5,716 bases of DNA from the NCBI GenBank assembly GCA_020025755.1, contig JAHHRO010000074.1, forward strand, positions 1-5,716. The letters run 5' to 3'. Origin of the DNA: Butyricicoccus sp. GTDB taxonomy: Bacteria; Bacillota; Clostridia; Oscillospirales; Butyricicoccaceae. Every line of letters begins with the position of its first letter. Position 1 is the first letter of the stretch. This document shows, piece by piece, positions 1 through 4,972 of the stretch. The notes beneath the pieces were generated by a model. It saw nothing but the letters and a program-made list of their open reading frames with translations. It made no database searches and was not told the origin of the DNA. The position numbers were made by a program, and so were the translations under genes.

Positions 1-226
1 CATACTTTCACACTCTCTGGGGCATTGCCATTCTCCACCGGATGGAAGGGAGTGTGGGATTCATAAGGGACTTACTGAATCAGAAAACACCCCAGTGGGG
101 TGTTTTCCAGTAAGGCTGTGGGCGACCCCGTCGCCCAAGTCATAAACGGCTGTGTAATGTATTTTCAGCTAATAGAGCAATCAGCCCCGTAAGGTTATAG
201 CCCTTATGCCGCCGTCGCCGGCGCGA
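1..226. other. Non-coding, hairpin-rich region at left edge
   Basis: No convincing gene is present. All three plus-strand frames are open at the window edge and stop at 64-66, 111-113 and 143-145, but none gives a recognisable peptide. The stretch is full of local inverted repeats that would fold as RNA on either strand. An outer stem 9-17/48-56 encloses an inner stem 28-33/40-45. Further stems lie at 58-67/71-81 (with one bulged base), 83-93/97-107, 119-125/131-137 and 214-218/223-227. The first four hairpins are separated by only one or a few bases, as in a structured RNA or a 3' end. I could not match it to a tRNA, tmRNA, RNase P RNA, SRP RNA or a riboswitch class I know. It may be the 3' end of a gene or RNA left of the window, or the leader of a minus-strand gene beginning at the edge. 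Confidence 0.5.
83..107. terminator. Terminator-like hairpin, symmetric
   Basis: An 11-bp perfect stem, GAAAACACCCC paired with GGGGTGTTTTC, closes on the 3-nt loop AGT. The core is GC-rich and the A/T flanks give a TTTT run on the 3' side in both directions, so it could end transcription from either side. An outer arm, CTTACTG (71-77) with CAGTAAG (108-114), could lengthen the stem across a 5-nt bulge, but its left arm competes with the neighbouring hairpin 58-81. It would suit a plus-strand gene ending near 64-66 or an RNA coming in from the left. The transcript it serves is not visible. Confidence 0.55.
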
Positions 227-344
227 CACGTTACTCTTTGCTTTGAAGCAAATCATTTTGCAGAAATGAAAACCTGACGGATTCCCCAAACCACGTTTCC
301 CTTTGCTTTTCAAAGCAAATCTTAGTTTCGCACAAATAAAAACC
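227..344 (+). repeat. Imperfect duplicated block with paired dyads upstream of 363-773
   Basis: Two related blocks, 227-274 and 292-344, are offset by about 65 bp. Each begins CACGTT, runs into a palindrome built on TTTGCTT...AAGCAAA, continues with AAATC, then has a second shorter dyad (TTT-N5-AAA) and ends in AAAACC. The palindromes are 237-252 (7-bp arms, 2-bp centre) and 302-319 (8-bp arms, 2-bp centre), with centres 66 bp apart. The second block ends right before the ribosome binding site of the gene at 363. The position suggests operators, or a duplicated promoter region. I see no clear -35/-10 pair inside it, so its regulatory role is inference. Confidence 0.55.
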
Positions 345-362
345 AACCAAGGAGAACCTCTC

Positions 363-773
363 ATGGAACACCGCTTACAAACGCCTGAACTTGTCTTATC
401 CCTGACCCCCGAGATCTTCCCCGCTGACTTTGCAGGTGCGCCCAATATGACGCTGCATGTACAGGTCGTCTGCGATGGCTTTGCCGGTCACGGAGAAATG
501 GATCTCGCAGCAGGGGATCTTGCAGCATTTTCCGATGCCCTCTCTGCCTTGTACGAAACACTTTCCGGACAGGCTGTCCTCAAAGAACCCTATGGAGATA
601 TGCACCTGACCTTTACAAGTGCCCCGCGCGGACACATCCTTGTTTCCGGTCTTTTGCTCCAAATGGGTCGAGCAGGTGAACAATCACTTGTTTTCGCAAC
701 CGATCTAGAGCAGAGTGATTTACATACATTTTGTGAGGAACTGCGTGCTGCATACTCCCCTGCACACCCTTAA
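363..773 (+). CDS. Small acidic protein of unknown function (136 aa)
   Basis: I do not recognise this protein with certainty. The start is the ATG at 363, because AAGGAG at 349-354 lies 8 nt upstream. The in-frame ATG at 303 has no such site and falls inside a palindrome. The product is soluble-looking and acidic, with no signal peptide, membrane segment or cysteine motif. The pattern is short beta-like stretches (about residues 9-14, 29-37, 80-84, 91-98, 107-111), a helix rich in Ala, Leu and Asp near 46-68 and a C-terminal helix near 114-129. This alternation loosely recalls small WapI-type immunity or DUF proteins (strands, a helix, strands, then a closing helix), but that is a weak resemblance and no toxin gene is visible. 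The gene stands alone, faces the zinc-ribbon gene and ends 61 bp before a shared terminator. That it is a real gene is well supported by the binding site and terminator; its function is open. Confidence 0.8.
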   Translation: MEHRLQTPELVLSLTPEIFPADFAGAPNMTLHVQVVCDGFAGHGEMDLAAGDLAAFSDALSALYETLSGQAVLKEPYGDMHLTFTSAPRGHILVSGLLLQMGRAGEQSLVFATDLEQSDLHTFCEELRAAYSPAHP

Positions 774-834
774 TCTGGCAGCGATTTCCTGCCTCGGGGC
801 TGACCATTGAGACAAAAGAACTCTTGGCGGCGCA

Positions 835-867
835 AAAAAGGTCGTATCCAATGGATACGACCTTTTT
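835..867. terminator. Bidirectional intrinsic terminator between convergent genes
   Basis: A perfect 15-bp inverted repeat (AAAAAGGTCGTATCC with its complement) closes on a 3-nt loop, AAT. On the plus strand it ends in TTTTT, and on the minus strand it ends in TTTTTT. It lies 61 bp after the stop of the plus-strand gene (773) and 12 bp after the stop of the minus-strand zinc-ribbon gene (880). It can therefore stop both converging transcripts. Confidence 0.9.
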
Positions 868-879
868 AATGGGTCTGTC

Positions 880-1158
880 TTATTCAGCCTTCATCTTTGC
901 AAAGCACTCACTGCAATAAACCGGACGATCGGACTTGGGCTCGAACGGAACCTTTGCCTCGCCGCCGCAAGCTGCACAAGTTGCGGTGAAGAACTCACGG
1001 GAAGTGCTGCGTGCTGCGTTCTTGCGTGCGTCACGGCACTTCTTGCAGCGCTGTGGCTCATTCTGGAAGCCGCGCTCTGCGTAGAACTCCTGCTCACCAG
1101 CAGTAAATACGAACTCCTCGCCACATTCCTTACATACTAAAGTCTTGTCCTGATACAT
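880..1158 (-). CDS. Double zinc-ribbon protein (92 aa)
   Basis: This is a small cytoplasmic protein with four Cys-x2-Cys knuckles: C9/C12, C38/C41, C61/C64 and C82/C85. The spacing fits two zinc ribbons, each built from two knuckles. The first half (residues 5-42: DKTLVCKECGEEF, then an aromatic and Glu-rich stretch, then PQRCKKCR) matches the 'probable zinc-ribbon' family widespread in Firmicutes. The second half (58-86) is a CxxCG...YCSEC ribbon. Such proteins are sometimes mislabelled as cytochrome c-551; there is no CxxCH haem site here. The Lys/Arg-rich linker (39-54) would suit nucleic-acid or ribosome contact, but the function is unknown. The start is the ATG at 1158, with GAGG at 1167-1170 placed 8 nt upstream. 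The nearest good promoter is some 415 nt upstream (1582-1610), leaving a long leader. It ends at the bidirectional terminator. Confidence 0.9.
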   Translation of the reverse strand: MYQDKTLVCKECGEEFVFTAGEQEFYAERGFQNEPQRCKKCRDARKNAARSTSREFFTATCAACGGEAKVPFEPKSDRPVYCSECFAKMKAE

Positions 1159-1241
1159 GATTACTACCTCTCTTTGATTACCTCAAGTCCCTATCCCTTT
1201 TTGCGTTGCAGAAATGCTAGGAACAACTGAAAAAATATATT

Positions 1242-1266
1242 GCAAACAGGAGGACTTCCTGTTTAC
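1242..1266. repeat. Inverted repeat, possible weak terminator or operator
   Basis: AAACAGGA (1244-1251) and TCCTGTTT (1257-1264) form a perfect 8-bp dyad around 5 bp. On the minus strand it can extend to 10 bp through one G-U and one G-C pair. Minus-strand RNA reads on into GCAAUAUAUUUUUU, so the U-tract starts several bases after the stem, which is poor for a classical terminator. It lies about 85 bp upstream of the zinc-ribbon start and could instead be a protein-binding site. Confidence 0.45.
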
Positions 1267-1499
1267 GACAAAAGAAATCGGGTATGTTCACCAAAGTGGG
1301 CGTGACCAATGAGGATCAGCGATCGCGGACGTGATGAACAGGGGGGCACAGCCGGAATGGGGTCTGTGCGGAGAGAAACCTGCGCCGCAGGGATACGGGA
1401 AAAAGTCAAGGAGAATACACTGACTGTGTGAAAAAGATCCCGAACAAACGGAAGCCGAACGAATTTCAAATCTTCCAGCATAGGAGCGACCAAGCAGAC

Positions 1500-1540
1500 G
1501 CATTGAAAAAAAGCGTACAAAGAGGGAACTTTTTTATGCG
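1500..1540. repeat. Inverted repeat near the 5' end of the unassigned transcript
   Basis: CGCAT followed by AAAAAAG (minus strand, from 1540) pairs with CTTTTTT and ATGCG (ending at 1500), with a 3-nt bulge and a 15-nt loop. On the minus strand this would be the first hairpin after the predicted start near 1575. On the plus strand the same hairpin ends in TTTTTT and could act as a terminator for any plus-strand RNA crossing the region. Confidence 0.45.
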
Positions 1541-1581
1541 CCAAAACTTGTTTTTATGGTTTCATTTCTTATCTGTGTATC

Positions 1582-1610
1582 ATTATATAGAATGTTTTGG
1601 GATTTGTCAA
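1582..1610 (-). promoter_or_regulatory. Consensus sigma-70/SigA promoter
   Basis: On the minus strand TTGACA (1610-1605) and TATAAT (1587-1582) are both perfect, with a 17-bp spacer. Transcription should begin near 1575 and run toward the zinc-ribbon gene. It lies about 120 bp downstream of the ribozyme, so it starts a transcript separate from the ruvCAB-glmM message. A perfect consensus is more usual for stable RNAs than for a small housekeeping gene. Confidence 0.88.
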
Positions 1611-1686
1611 GCGATTTTTGTGGAAAATGAAAATAGTCGCCAAAGGATCGAAAATATATTTGTGCGTATTTTACAATATCCGCCGC

Positions 1687-1716
1687 AAAAGACTTGCAGG
1701 GCTTTCCGATCCCTGC
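1687..1716 (-). terminator. Possible terminator of the ruvCAB-glmM transcript
   Basis: On the minus strand GCAGGG (1716-1711) pairs with CCCTGC (1701-1696) around a 9-nt loop, followed by AAGTCTTTT. The stem is short and the U-tract interrupted, and an outer GCCGCA/TGCGGC pairing competes. It begins 13 nt after the ribozyme's last helix. It is the only terminator-like structure between the ribozyme and the next promoter. Confidence 0.4.
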
Positions 1717-1729
1717 GGCTATATGCTGT

Positions 1730-1893
1730 CGTGAGGCATGCGGACGCGCTCTGTTCCCGAAATCGCTCTCGGGGTTTGTACGCGCCGCTGACGATCGGCT
1801 CACGCACGACCGAAGGGGTATCCGCCGAACCTTTCGATCTCCCCTTTCCTCGTCCACTGTCGGAGAAGCACCCTCTCCCACAGTTCTGGCGCT
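1730..1893 (-). ncRNA. glmS-type self-cleaving ribozyme, 3' of glmM
   Basis: glmS ribozymes cleave themselves using glucosamine-6-phosphate as cofactor. Every main element is traceable on the minus strand. The cleavage site is between A1893 and G1892 of AGCGCC. P1 is ACTGT (1884-1880) with ACAGT (1860-1856), extended by GGAGA/TCTCC. The conserved GACGAGG core is at 1854-1848. P2a is GGGG...CCCC enclosing ATCGA and TTCGGCGGAT. P3 is CGGTC/GATCG (1812-1808/1796-1792). The P3.1 pseudoknot joins CGTGAG (1804-1799) to CTCACG (1735-1730). P4 is GGCGCG/CGCGTC (1786-1781/1748-1743) with P4.1 CCCGA/TCGGG inside. The base preceding GACGAGG is G where most members have U; otherwise the core looks active. 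It begins 13 nt after the glmM stop. No glmS gene follows within the window, which is very unusual because this class normally sits in the glmS 5' leader. Confidence 0.93.
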
Positions 1894-1906
1894 TGATCCG
1901 GTCGTA

Positions 1907-3259
1907 TCATCCAACGACCGATTCGATGACATCTGCCACCTGACGTGCGACTGCCGATACCTTGTCTGCGTCCATGCCCTCGACCATCACGCGCACAAGT
2001 GCTTCCGTGCCCGATGCACGCACGAGGATACGACCCTCACCCAGCGTCTGCTGACCGGCTTCGATGGAAGCGGCAACCTCTGTGCGCTCGGCAATGGTAT
2101 GCTTGTCGGCATTTGGCACTTTGACATTGATCTGTACCTGTGGCCACGGAATGACCTCATCTGCGATCTCCGAGCATTTTTTTCCGCTTTTCTTGAGGAT
2201 ATGCATGAACTGGATCGCGGTGAGCTGTCCGTCTCCCGTCGAGGCATATTCCAAAAAGATGACGTGTCCCGACTGCTCGCCGCCTAGGATATAGCCGTCC
2301 TTGAGCATCATTTCCAGCACATAGCGGTCGCCCACGTTTGCGCACTTGATCTCCATGCCGTGATCCTTGGCATACTTGTGCAGCCCCATGTTGGACATGA
2401 TGGTTGCAACGAAGGCATCGCCGCGCAGCTTGCCCAGCTTCTTCATGTGTGCGGCGCAGACTGCCATAATGCGGTCGCCGTCCAGCACCTCGCCGCGCTC
2501 GTCTACGATGAGGCAGCGATCGGCGTCCCCGTCGAACGCAATACCGATATCATAATTGCCTGTGCGCATGCGTTCCTGCAAGTTGCCCAGATGGGTCGAG
2601 CCGCAGCCGTCGTTGATGTTGATGCCGTTCGGCTCATAGAAACGCAGATCCGCCTTGCATTCGAGCAGACGCATCAGGCGCGTGACCGTCGTGGAGGATG
2701 CACCGTTTGCGCAGTCCACCGCCACGCGCAGACCGCTGAGATCGCCGTCCAAGGTCTCTGCCAGATGATCGGTGTATTCCACGACCGGATCAATGGTAGA
2801 GCGCAGCACGCCGCCCAGCTTTTCATGGCTTGCCTTGGGTACGGTATCAAAATCGTCGATCAGTGCTTCAATGCGGCCTTCCAGCTCGTCGGAGAGCTTG
2901 TAGCCTGAGCCTGCAAAGATCTTGATGCCGTTATACTCAAAGGAGTTATGGCTTGCCGAGATGACGATGCCTGCATCTGCCTTGTGCTTGATGGTGAGAT
3001 ATGCGATGGCAGGGGTCGGGATGACGCCCAGAAGCTCCACATCTGCACCAACCGAGCAGATGCCTGCCACGAGTGCGCTTTCCAGCATATCGGACGAGAT
3101 ACGGGTATCCTTACCGATCAGCAGCTTGGCTTTGCCTCCCGTGGTGCGCTCCTGTGTCAGTACATACGCTGCCGCCGCACCAATCTTAAATGCCAGCATT
3201 GCATCCAGTTCGATATTCGCCACACCGCGAACACCGTCAGTTCCAAAATATTTGCCCAA
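1907..3259 (-). CDS. glmM: Phosphoglucosamine mutase GlmM (450 aa)
   Basis: GlmM converts glucosamine-6-phosphate to glucosamine-1-phosphate in the cytoplasm, on the route to UDP-N-acetylglucosamine and peptidoglycan. The alpha-D-phosphohexomutase signatures are in order: KYFGTDGVRG near residues 3-12, the phosphoserine loop SASHN with active Ser103, the metal loop DGDADR (243-248), the sugar-binding GEQSGH (327-332) and the phosphate-binding RASGTEALVRV (414-424). The residue after SASHN is Ser106 rather than the commoner Pro. The start is taken as TTG at 3259, which gives the family's usual N-terminus and length (about 445-450 aa). AAGGA at 3271-3275 lies 11 nt upstream. The more distal in-frame TTG at 3283 has no binding site and adds eight atypical residues. 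The gene follows ruvB after 29 nt and is last in the operon, with a glmS-type ribozyme starting 13 nt after its stop. The usual neighbours cdaA and ybbR are absent. Confidence 0.97.
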   Translation of the reverse strand: MGKYFGTDGVRGVANIELDAMLAFKIGAAAAYVLTQERTTGGKAKLLIGKDTRISSDMLESALVAGICSVGADVELLGVIPTPAIAYLTIKHKADAGIVISASHNSFEYNGIKIFAGSGYKLSDELEGRIEALIDDFDTVPKASHEKLGGVLRSTIDPVVEYTDHLAETLDGDLSGLRVAVDCANGASSTTVTRLMRLLECKADLRFYEPNGININDGCGSTHLGNLQERMRTGNYDIGIAFDGDADRCLIVDERGEVLDGDRIMAVCAAHMKKLGKLRGDAFVATIMSNMGLHKYAKDHGMEIKCANVGDRYVLEMMLKDGYILGGEQSGHVIFLEYASTGDGQLTAIQFMHILKKSGKKCSEIADEVIPWPQVQINVKVPNADKHTIAERTEVAASIEAGQQTLGEGRILVRASGTEALVRVMVEGMDADKVSAVARQVADVIESVVG

Positions 3260-3270
3260 TCTATGACACT

Positions 3271-3275
3271 TCCTT
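3271..3275 (-). promoter_or_regulatory. glmM ribosome binding site
   Basis: AAGGA, within GGAAGGAAG, sits 11 nt before the TTG at 3259 in the 29-nt ruvB-glmM gap. There is no ATG or GTG in frame nearby, so this site decides for the TTG start. The spacing is slightly long. Confidence 0.7.
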
Positions 3276-3288
3276 CCAAACAAAGTGA

Positions 3289-4329
3289 TTATAAAACCTG
3301 CTGACCATTGGGCAGTTCCAGCTTCAAATGGTCATAGGCGCGAAATGTAGCACACCGTCCGCGCGGCGTGCGATTGAGGAATCCGATCTGCATGAGGTAG
3401 GGTTCATATACGTCCTCAAGCGTGACTGCTTCCTCTCCAATGGTTGCCGCCAGAGTTTCCAGTCCCACCGGCCCGCCGTTGTAGTTTTGAATGATGCTCG
3501 TGAGCATACGGCGGTCGATGTTATCCAGCCCCAGCGCGTCGATCTCAAGTGCCTGCAAGGCAAGGTCTGCCATTTCGCGATTGATGATCCCATCGCCCTT
3601 GACCTGCGCAAAGTCACGCACGCGCCGCAAAAGGCGGTTGGCGATACGCGGCGTACCGCGCGAGCGGCGCGCGATCTCCAGTGCGCCATCATAACGACTA
3701 TGTACACCCAGAATACCAGCCGAGCGCGTGACGATCTTTTCCAGATCCTCAGGGCTGTACAGTTCCAAACGCAGCATGACGCCGAAGCGGTCACGCAGGG
3801 GGGACGTCATCTGTCCGGCGCGAGTCGTTGCACCAATGAGCGTAAAGCGTGGCAGATCCAGACGAATCGAGCGCGCGGATGGCCCCTTTCCGATGATGAT
3901 ATCGAGGGCGTAATCCTCCATTGCAGGATACAGGATCTCCTCCACGCTGCGGTTCAGGCGGTGGATCTCATCAATAAACAGGATATCATTTTCTGCCAAA
4001 TTGGTCAAGATTGCGGCGAGATCTCCTGCTTTCTCGATGGCAGGGCCTGAGGTTATGCGGATATTGACCCCCATCTCAGCGGCAATGATGCCGGCAAGGG
4101 TGGTCTTACCCAATCCAGGCGGCCCATATAATAAGGTATGATCGAGCGGCTCGTTTCGTTGCCTTGCCGCCTCAATAAAAATTTTCAGGTTTTCTTTGAC
4201 CTTGCTCTGCCCGATGTAGTCATCCATCGTTTTCGGACGCAGGGAGTTTTCCGTCTCGTCCTCCTGCATCTTGCGCGTGGATACAATGCGTTCATCGTCC
4301 ACCATGCCGCCGGAAAATTCGATACTCAA
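3289..4329 (-). CDS. ruvB: Holliday junction branch migration ATPase RuvB (346 aa)
   Basis: RuvB is the hexameric AAA+ motor that, bound to RuvA, drives branch migration of Holliday junctions. Visible motifs are Walker A GPPGLGKT (69-76), Walker B LFIDEIH (117-123), sensor 1 GATTRAG (166-172), the arginine-finger region SPLRDRFG (176-183), sensor 2 RGTPRIANRLLRRVRD (224-239) and the C-terminal winged helix with EEAVTLEDVYEPYLMQIGF near 299-317. The protein is full length. The start is taken as TTG at 4329, because AAGGGAG (4337-4343) lies 7 nt upstream and overlaps the ruvA stop. The ATG at 4305 (residue 9) would give the N-terminus typical of other RuvB proteins but has no ribosome binding site; it is the main alternative. 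The gap to ruvA is 12 nt, so translation is probably coupled. Confidence 0.98.
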   Translation of the reverse strand: MSIEFSGGMVDDERIVSTRKMQEDETENSLRPKTMDDYIGQSKVKENLKIFIEAARQRNEPLDHTLLYGPPGLGKTTLAGIIAAEMGVNIRITSGPAIEKAGDLAAILTNLAENDILFIDEIHRLNRSVEEILYPAMEDYALDIIIGKGPSARSIRLDLPRFTLIGATTRAGQMTSPLRDRFGVMLRLELYSPEDLEKIVTRSAGILGVHSRYDGALEIARRSRGTPRIANRLLRRVRDFAQVKGDGIINREMADLALQALEIDALGLDNIDRRMLTSIIQNYNGGPVGLETLAATIGEEAVTLEDVYEPYLMQIGFLNRTPRGRCATFRAYDHLKLELPNGQQVL

Positions 4330-4336
4330 TCCATCA

Positions 4337-4343
4337 CTCCCTT
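4337..4343 (-). promoter_or_regulatory. ruvB ribosome binding site overlapping the ruvA stop
   Basis: AAGGGAG overlaps the ruvA TAA (TAAGGGAG) and lies 7 nt before the TTG at 4329. It is the reason for choosing the TTG over the internal ATG at 4305, and it implies translational coupling of ruvB to ruvA. Confidence 0.75.
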
Positions 4344-4959
4344 ATCCCATTGCCATACGCTTGAGGCACGCACGAATGATCGCCTCAGTGTCTGCGTACT
4401 CCTCGAGCTTCAGACCTTCCAGTGCCTGCAATGCCTCGGACTGCGCATAGCCCAGCACCATGAGCGCGGCGATCGCCTCCTGTGTATGGTTGACGGCCGA
4501 GCCGCCCGCACGCGGCATTTCCATGATCGGTGCTCCGCCCTTTGCGGTCTCCATCTGCTCCTTGCTCATCTTGTCGCGCAGCTCGAGCACGATGCGCTGG
4601 GCGATCTTCTTTCCAATGCCCGGTGCCTGTGTAAGCAGCCTCTCATCACCTGTGATGATGGAAAGCGCAAGCTGACTGGGCGGCGCAATGGATAAAATGG
4701 CAAGTGCCGCCTTGGGGCCTACGCCCGAAACGCCGATGAGCAGCTTGAAGCAGTTCAGCTCCTCCTGCTCGGTAAAGCCATACAGATCGAACACATCCTC
4801 ACGCACATGTAAAAAGGTGTAAAGCCGTGCATGCTCCCCCGTTTTGACCTGTGCGATGGTATGCTGTGAGGTATGGCAGGCGTAGCCCACCCCTGCACAG
4901 TCGATGACGCAAAGTCCCTGTTCGATCAGCGCGACCTTGCCTTCAATATAATAAAACAT
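4342..4959 (-). CDS. ruvA: Holliday junction DNA-binding protein RuvA (205 aa)
   Basis: RuvA binds four-way junctions as a tetramer, holds them open and loads RuvB. Domain I is an OB fold (residues 1-62) with the start MFYYIEGKV and the acidic pin E54-D55 in HVREDVFDLYGF. Domain II carries two helix-hairpin-helix motifs, LIGVSGVGPKAA (74-85) and LTQAPGIGKKIA (109-120). A flexible linker of about 131-157 leads to domain III (158-203), the RuvB-contacting three-helix unit with EAIAALMVLGY. Length is normal for the family. The start is the ATG at 4959, with AAGGAG (4969-4974) 9 nt upstream overlapping the ruvC stop codon. Upstream extension of the frame runs into ruvC and is not needed. Gaps are 13 nt to ruvC and 12 nt to ruvB. 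Confidence 0.98.
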   Translation of the reverse strand: MFYYIEGKVALIEQGLCVIDCAGVGYACHTSQHTIAQVKTGEHARLYTFLHVREDVFDLYGFTEQEELNCFKLLIGVSGVGPKAALAILSIAPPSQLALSIITGDERLLTQAPGIGKKIAQRIVLELRDKMSKEQMETAKGGAPIMEMPRAGGSAVNHTQEAIAALMVLGYAQSEALQALEGLKLEEYADTEAIIRACLKRMAMG

Positions 4960-4972
4960 AGTTCGTAACTCC

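Larger units (their letters stand above)
1171..1581 (-). ncRNA. Unassigned transcribed region: long leader or small RNA
   Basis: No gene with a credible ribosome binding site is found in these 410 bases. A consensus promoter directly upstream should start a minus-strand transcript near 1575. The predicted RNA starts AT-rich, then forms a hairpin from 1540 to 1500 (CGCAT + AAAAAAG pairing with CTTTTTT + ATGCG, 15-nt loop). More local stems follow (1480-1476/1455-1451, 1442-1438/1400-1396, 1393-1381, 1371-1366/1351-1346, 1338-1333/1290-1285). It ends at a strong inverted repeat (1266-1242) followed by a U-rich stretch. It may be a stand-alone RNA of about 340 nt, a leader controlling the zinc-ribbon gene, or both. 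It lacks the hallmarks of tmRNA, RNase P RNA, SRP RNA and the riboswitch classes I know. The promoter is well supported; the RNA's identity is not. Confidence 0.4.

Noticed and set aside
1..30. Minus-strand gene starting with ATG at 3-1 and leaving the window
   Set aside because: Only three bases of the gene would be visible and the putative ribosome binding site (GAGAG) is weak.
1..66. C-terminal end of a plus-strand gene entering from the left (frame 1, stop at 64-66, before the 83-107 terminator)
   Set aside because: The spacing stop-then-terminator is attractive, but all three frames are open here, the 21-residue tail is unrecognisable and the segment folds into hairpins. Undecidable without more sequence.
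1..226. Cobalamin or other known riboswitch, tRNA or tmRNA in the hairpin-rich left region
   Set aside because: I found no B12 box, no T-box sequence, no tRNA T-arm and no tmRNA ends on either strand.
1263..1544. 93-codon minus-strand frame downstream of the 1582-1610 promoter, and an overlapping 71-codon frame from 1503
   Set aside because: The first opens with TTG and the second with ATG, neither with a ribosome binding site; composition is unlike the neighbours and stems run through both. Kept only as an unassigned transcribed region.
1534..1932. 132-codon minus-strand frame across the ribozyme
   Set aside because: The frame reads through the ribozyme core; the conserved bases there are explained by RNA structure, not coding.
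1428..1943. 171-codon open frame on the plus strand
   Set aside because: It crosses the minus-strand consensus promoter, the whole glmS-type ribozyme and the end of glmM; there is no ribosome binding site and the product has no family-like features.
2360..2908. 182-codon plus-strand frame inside glmM
   Set aside because: Antisense shadow of a highly conserved gene, with no start signals.
3328..4050. 240-codon plus-strand frame inside ruvB
   Set aside because: Antisense shadow of ruvB caused by high GC at third positions; no ribosome binding site.
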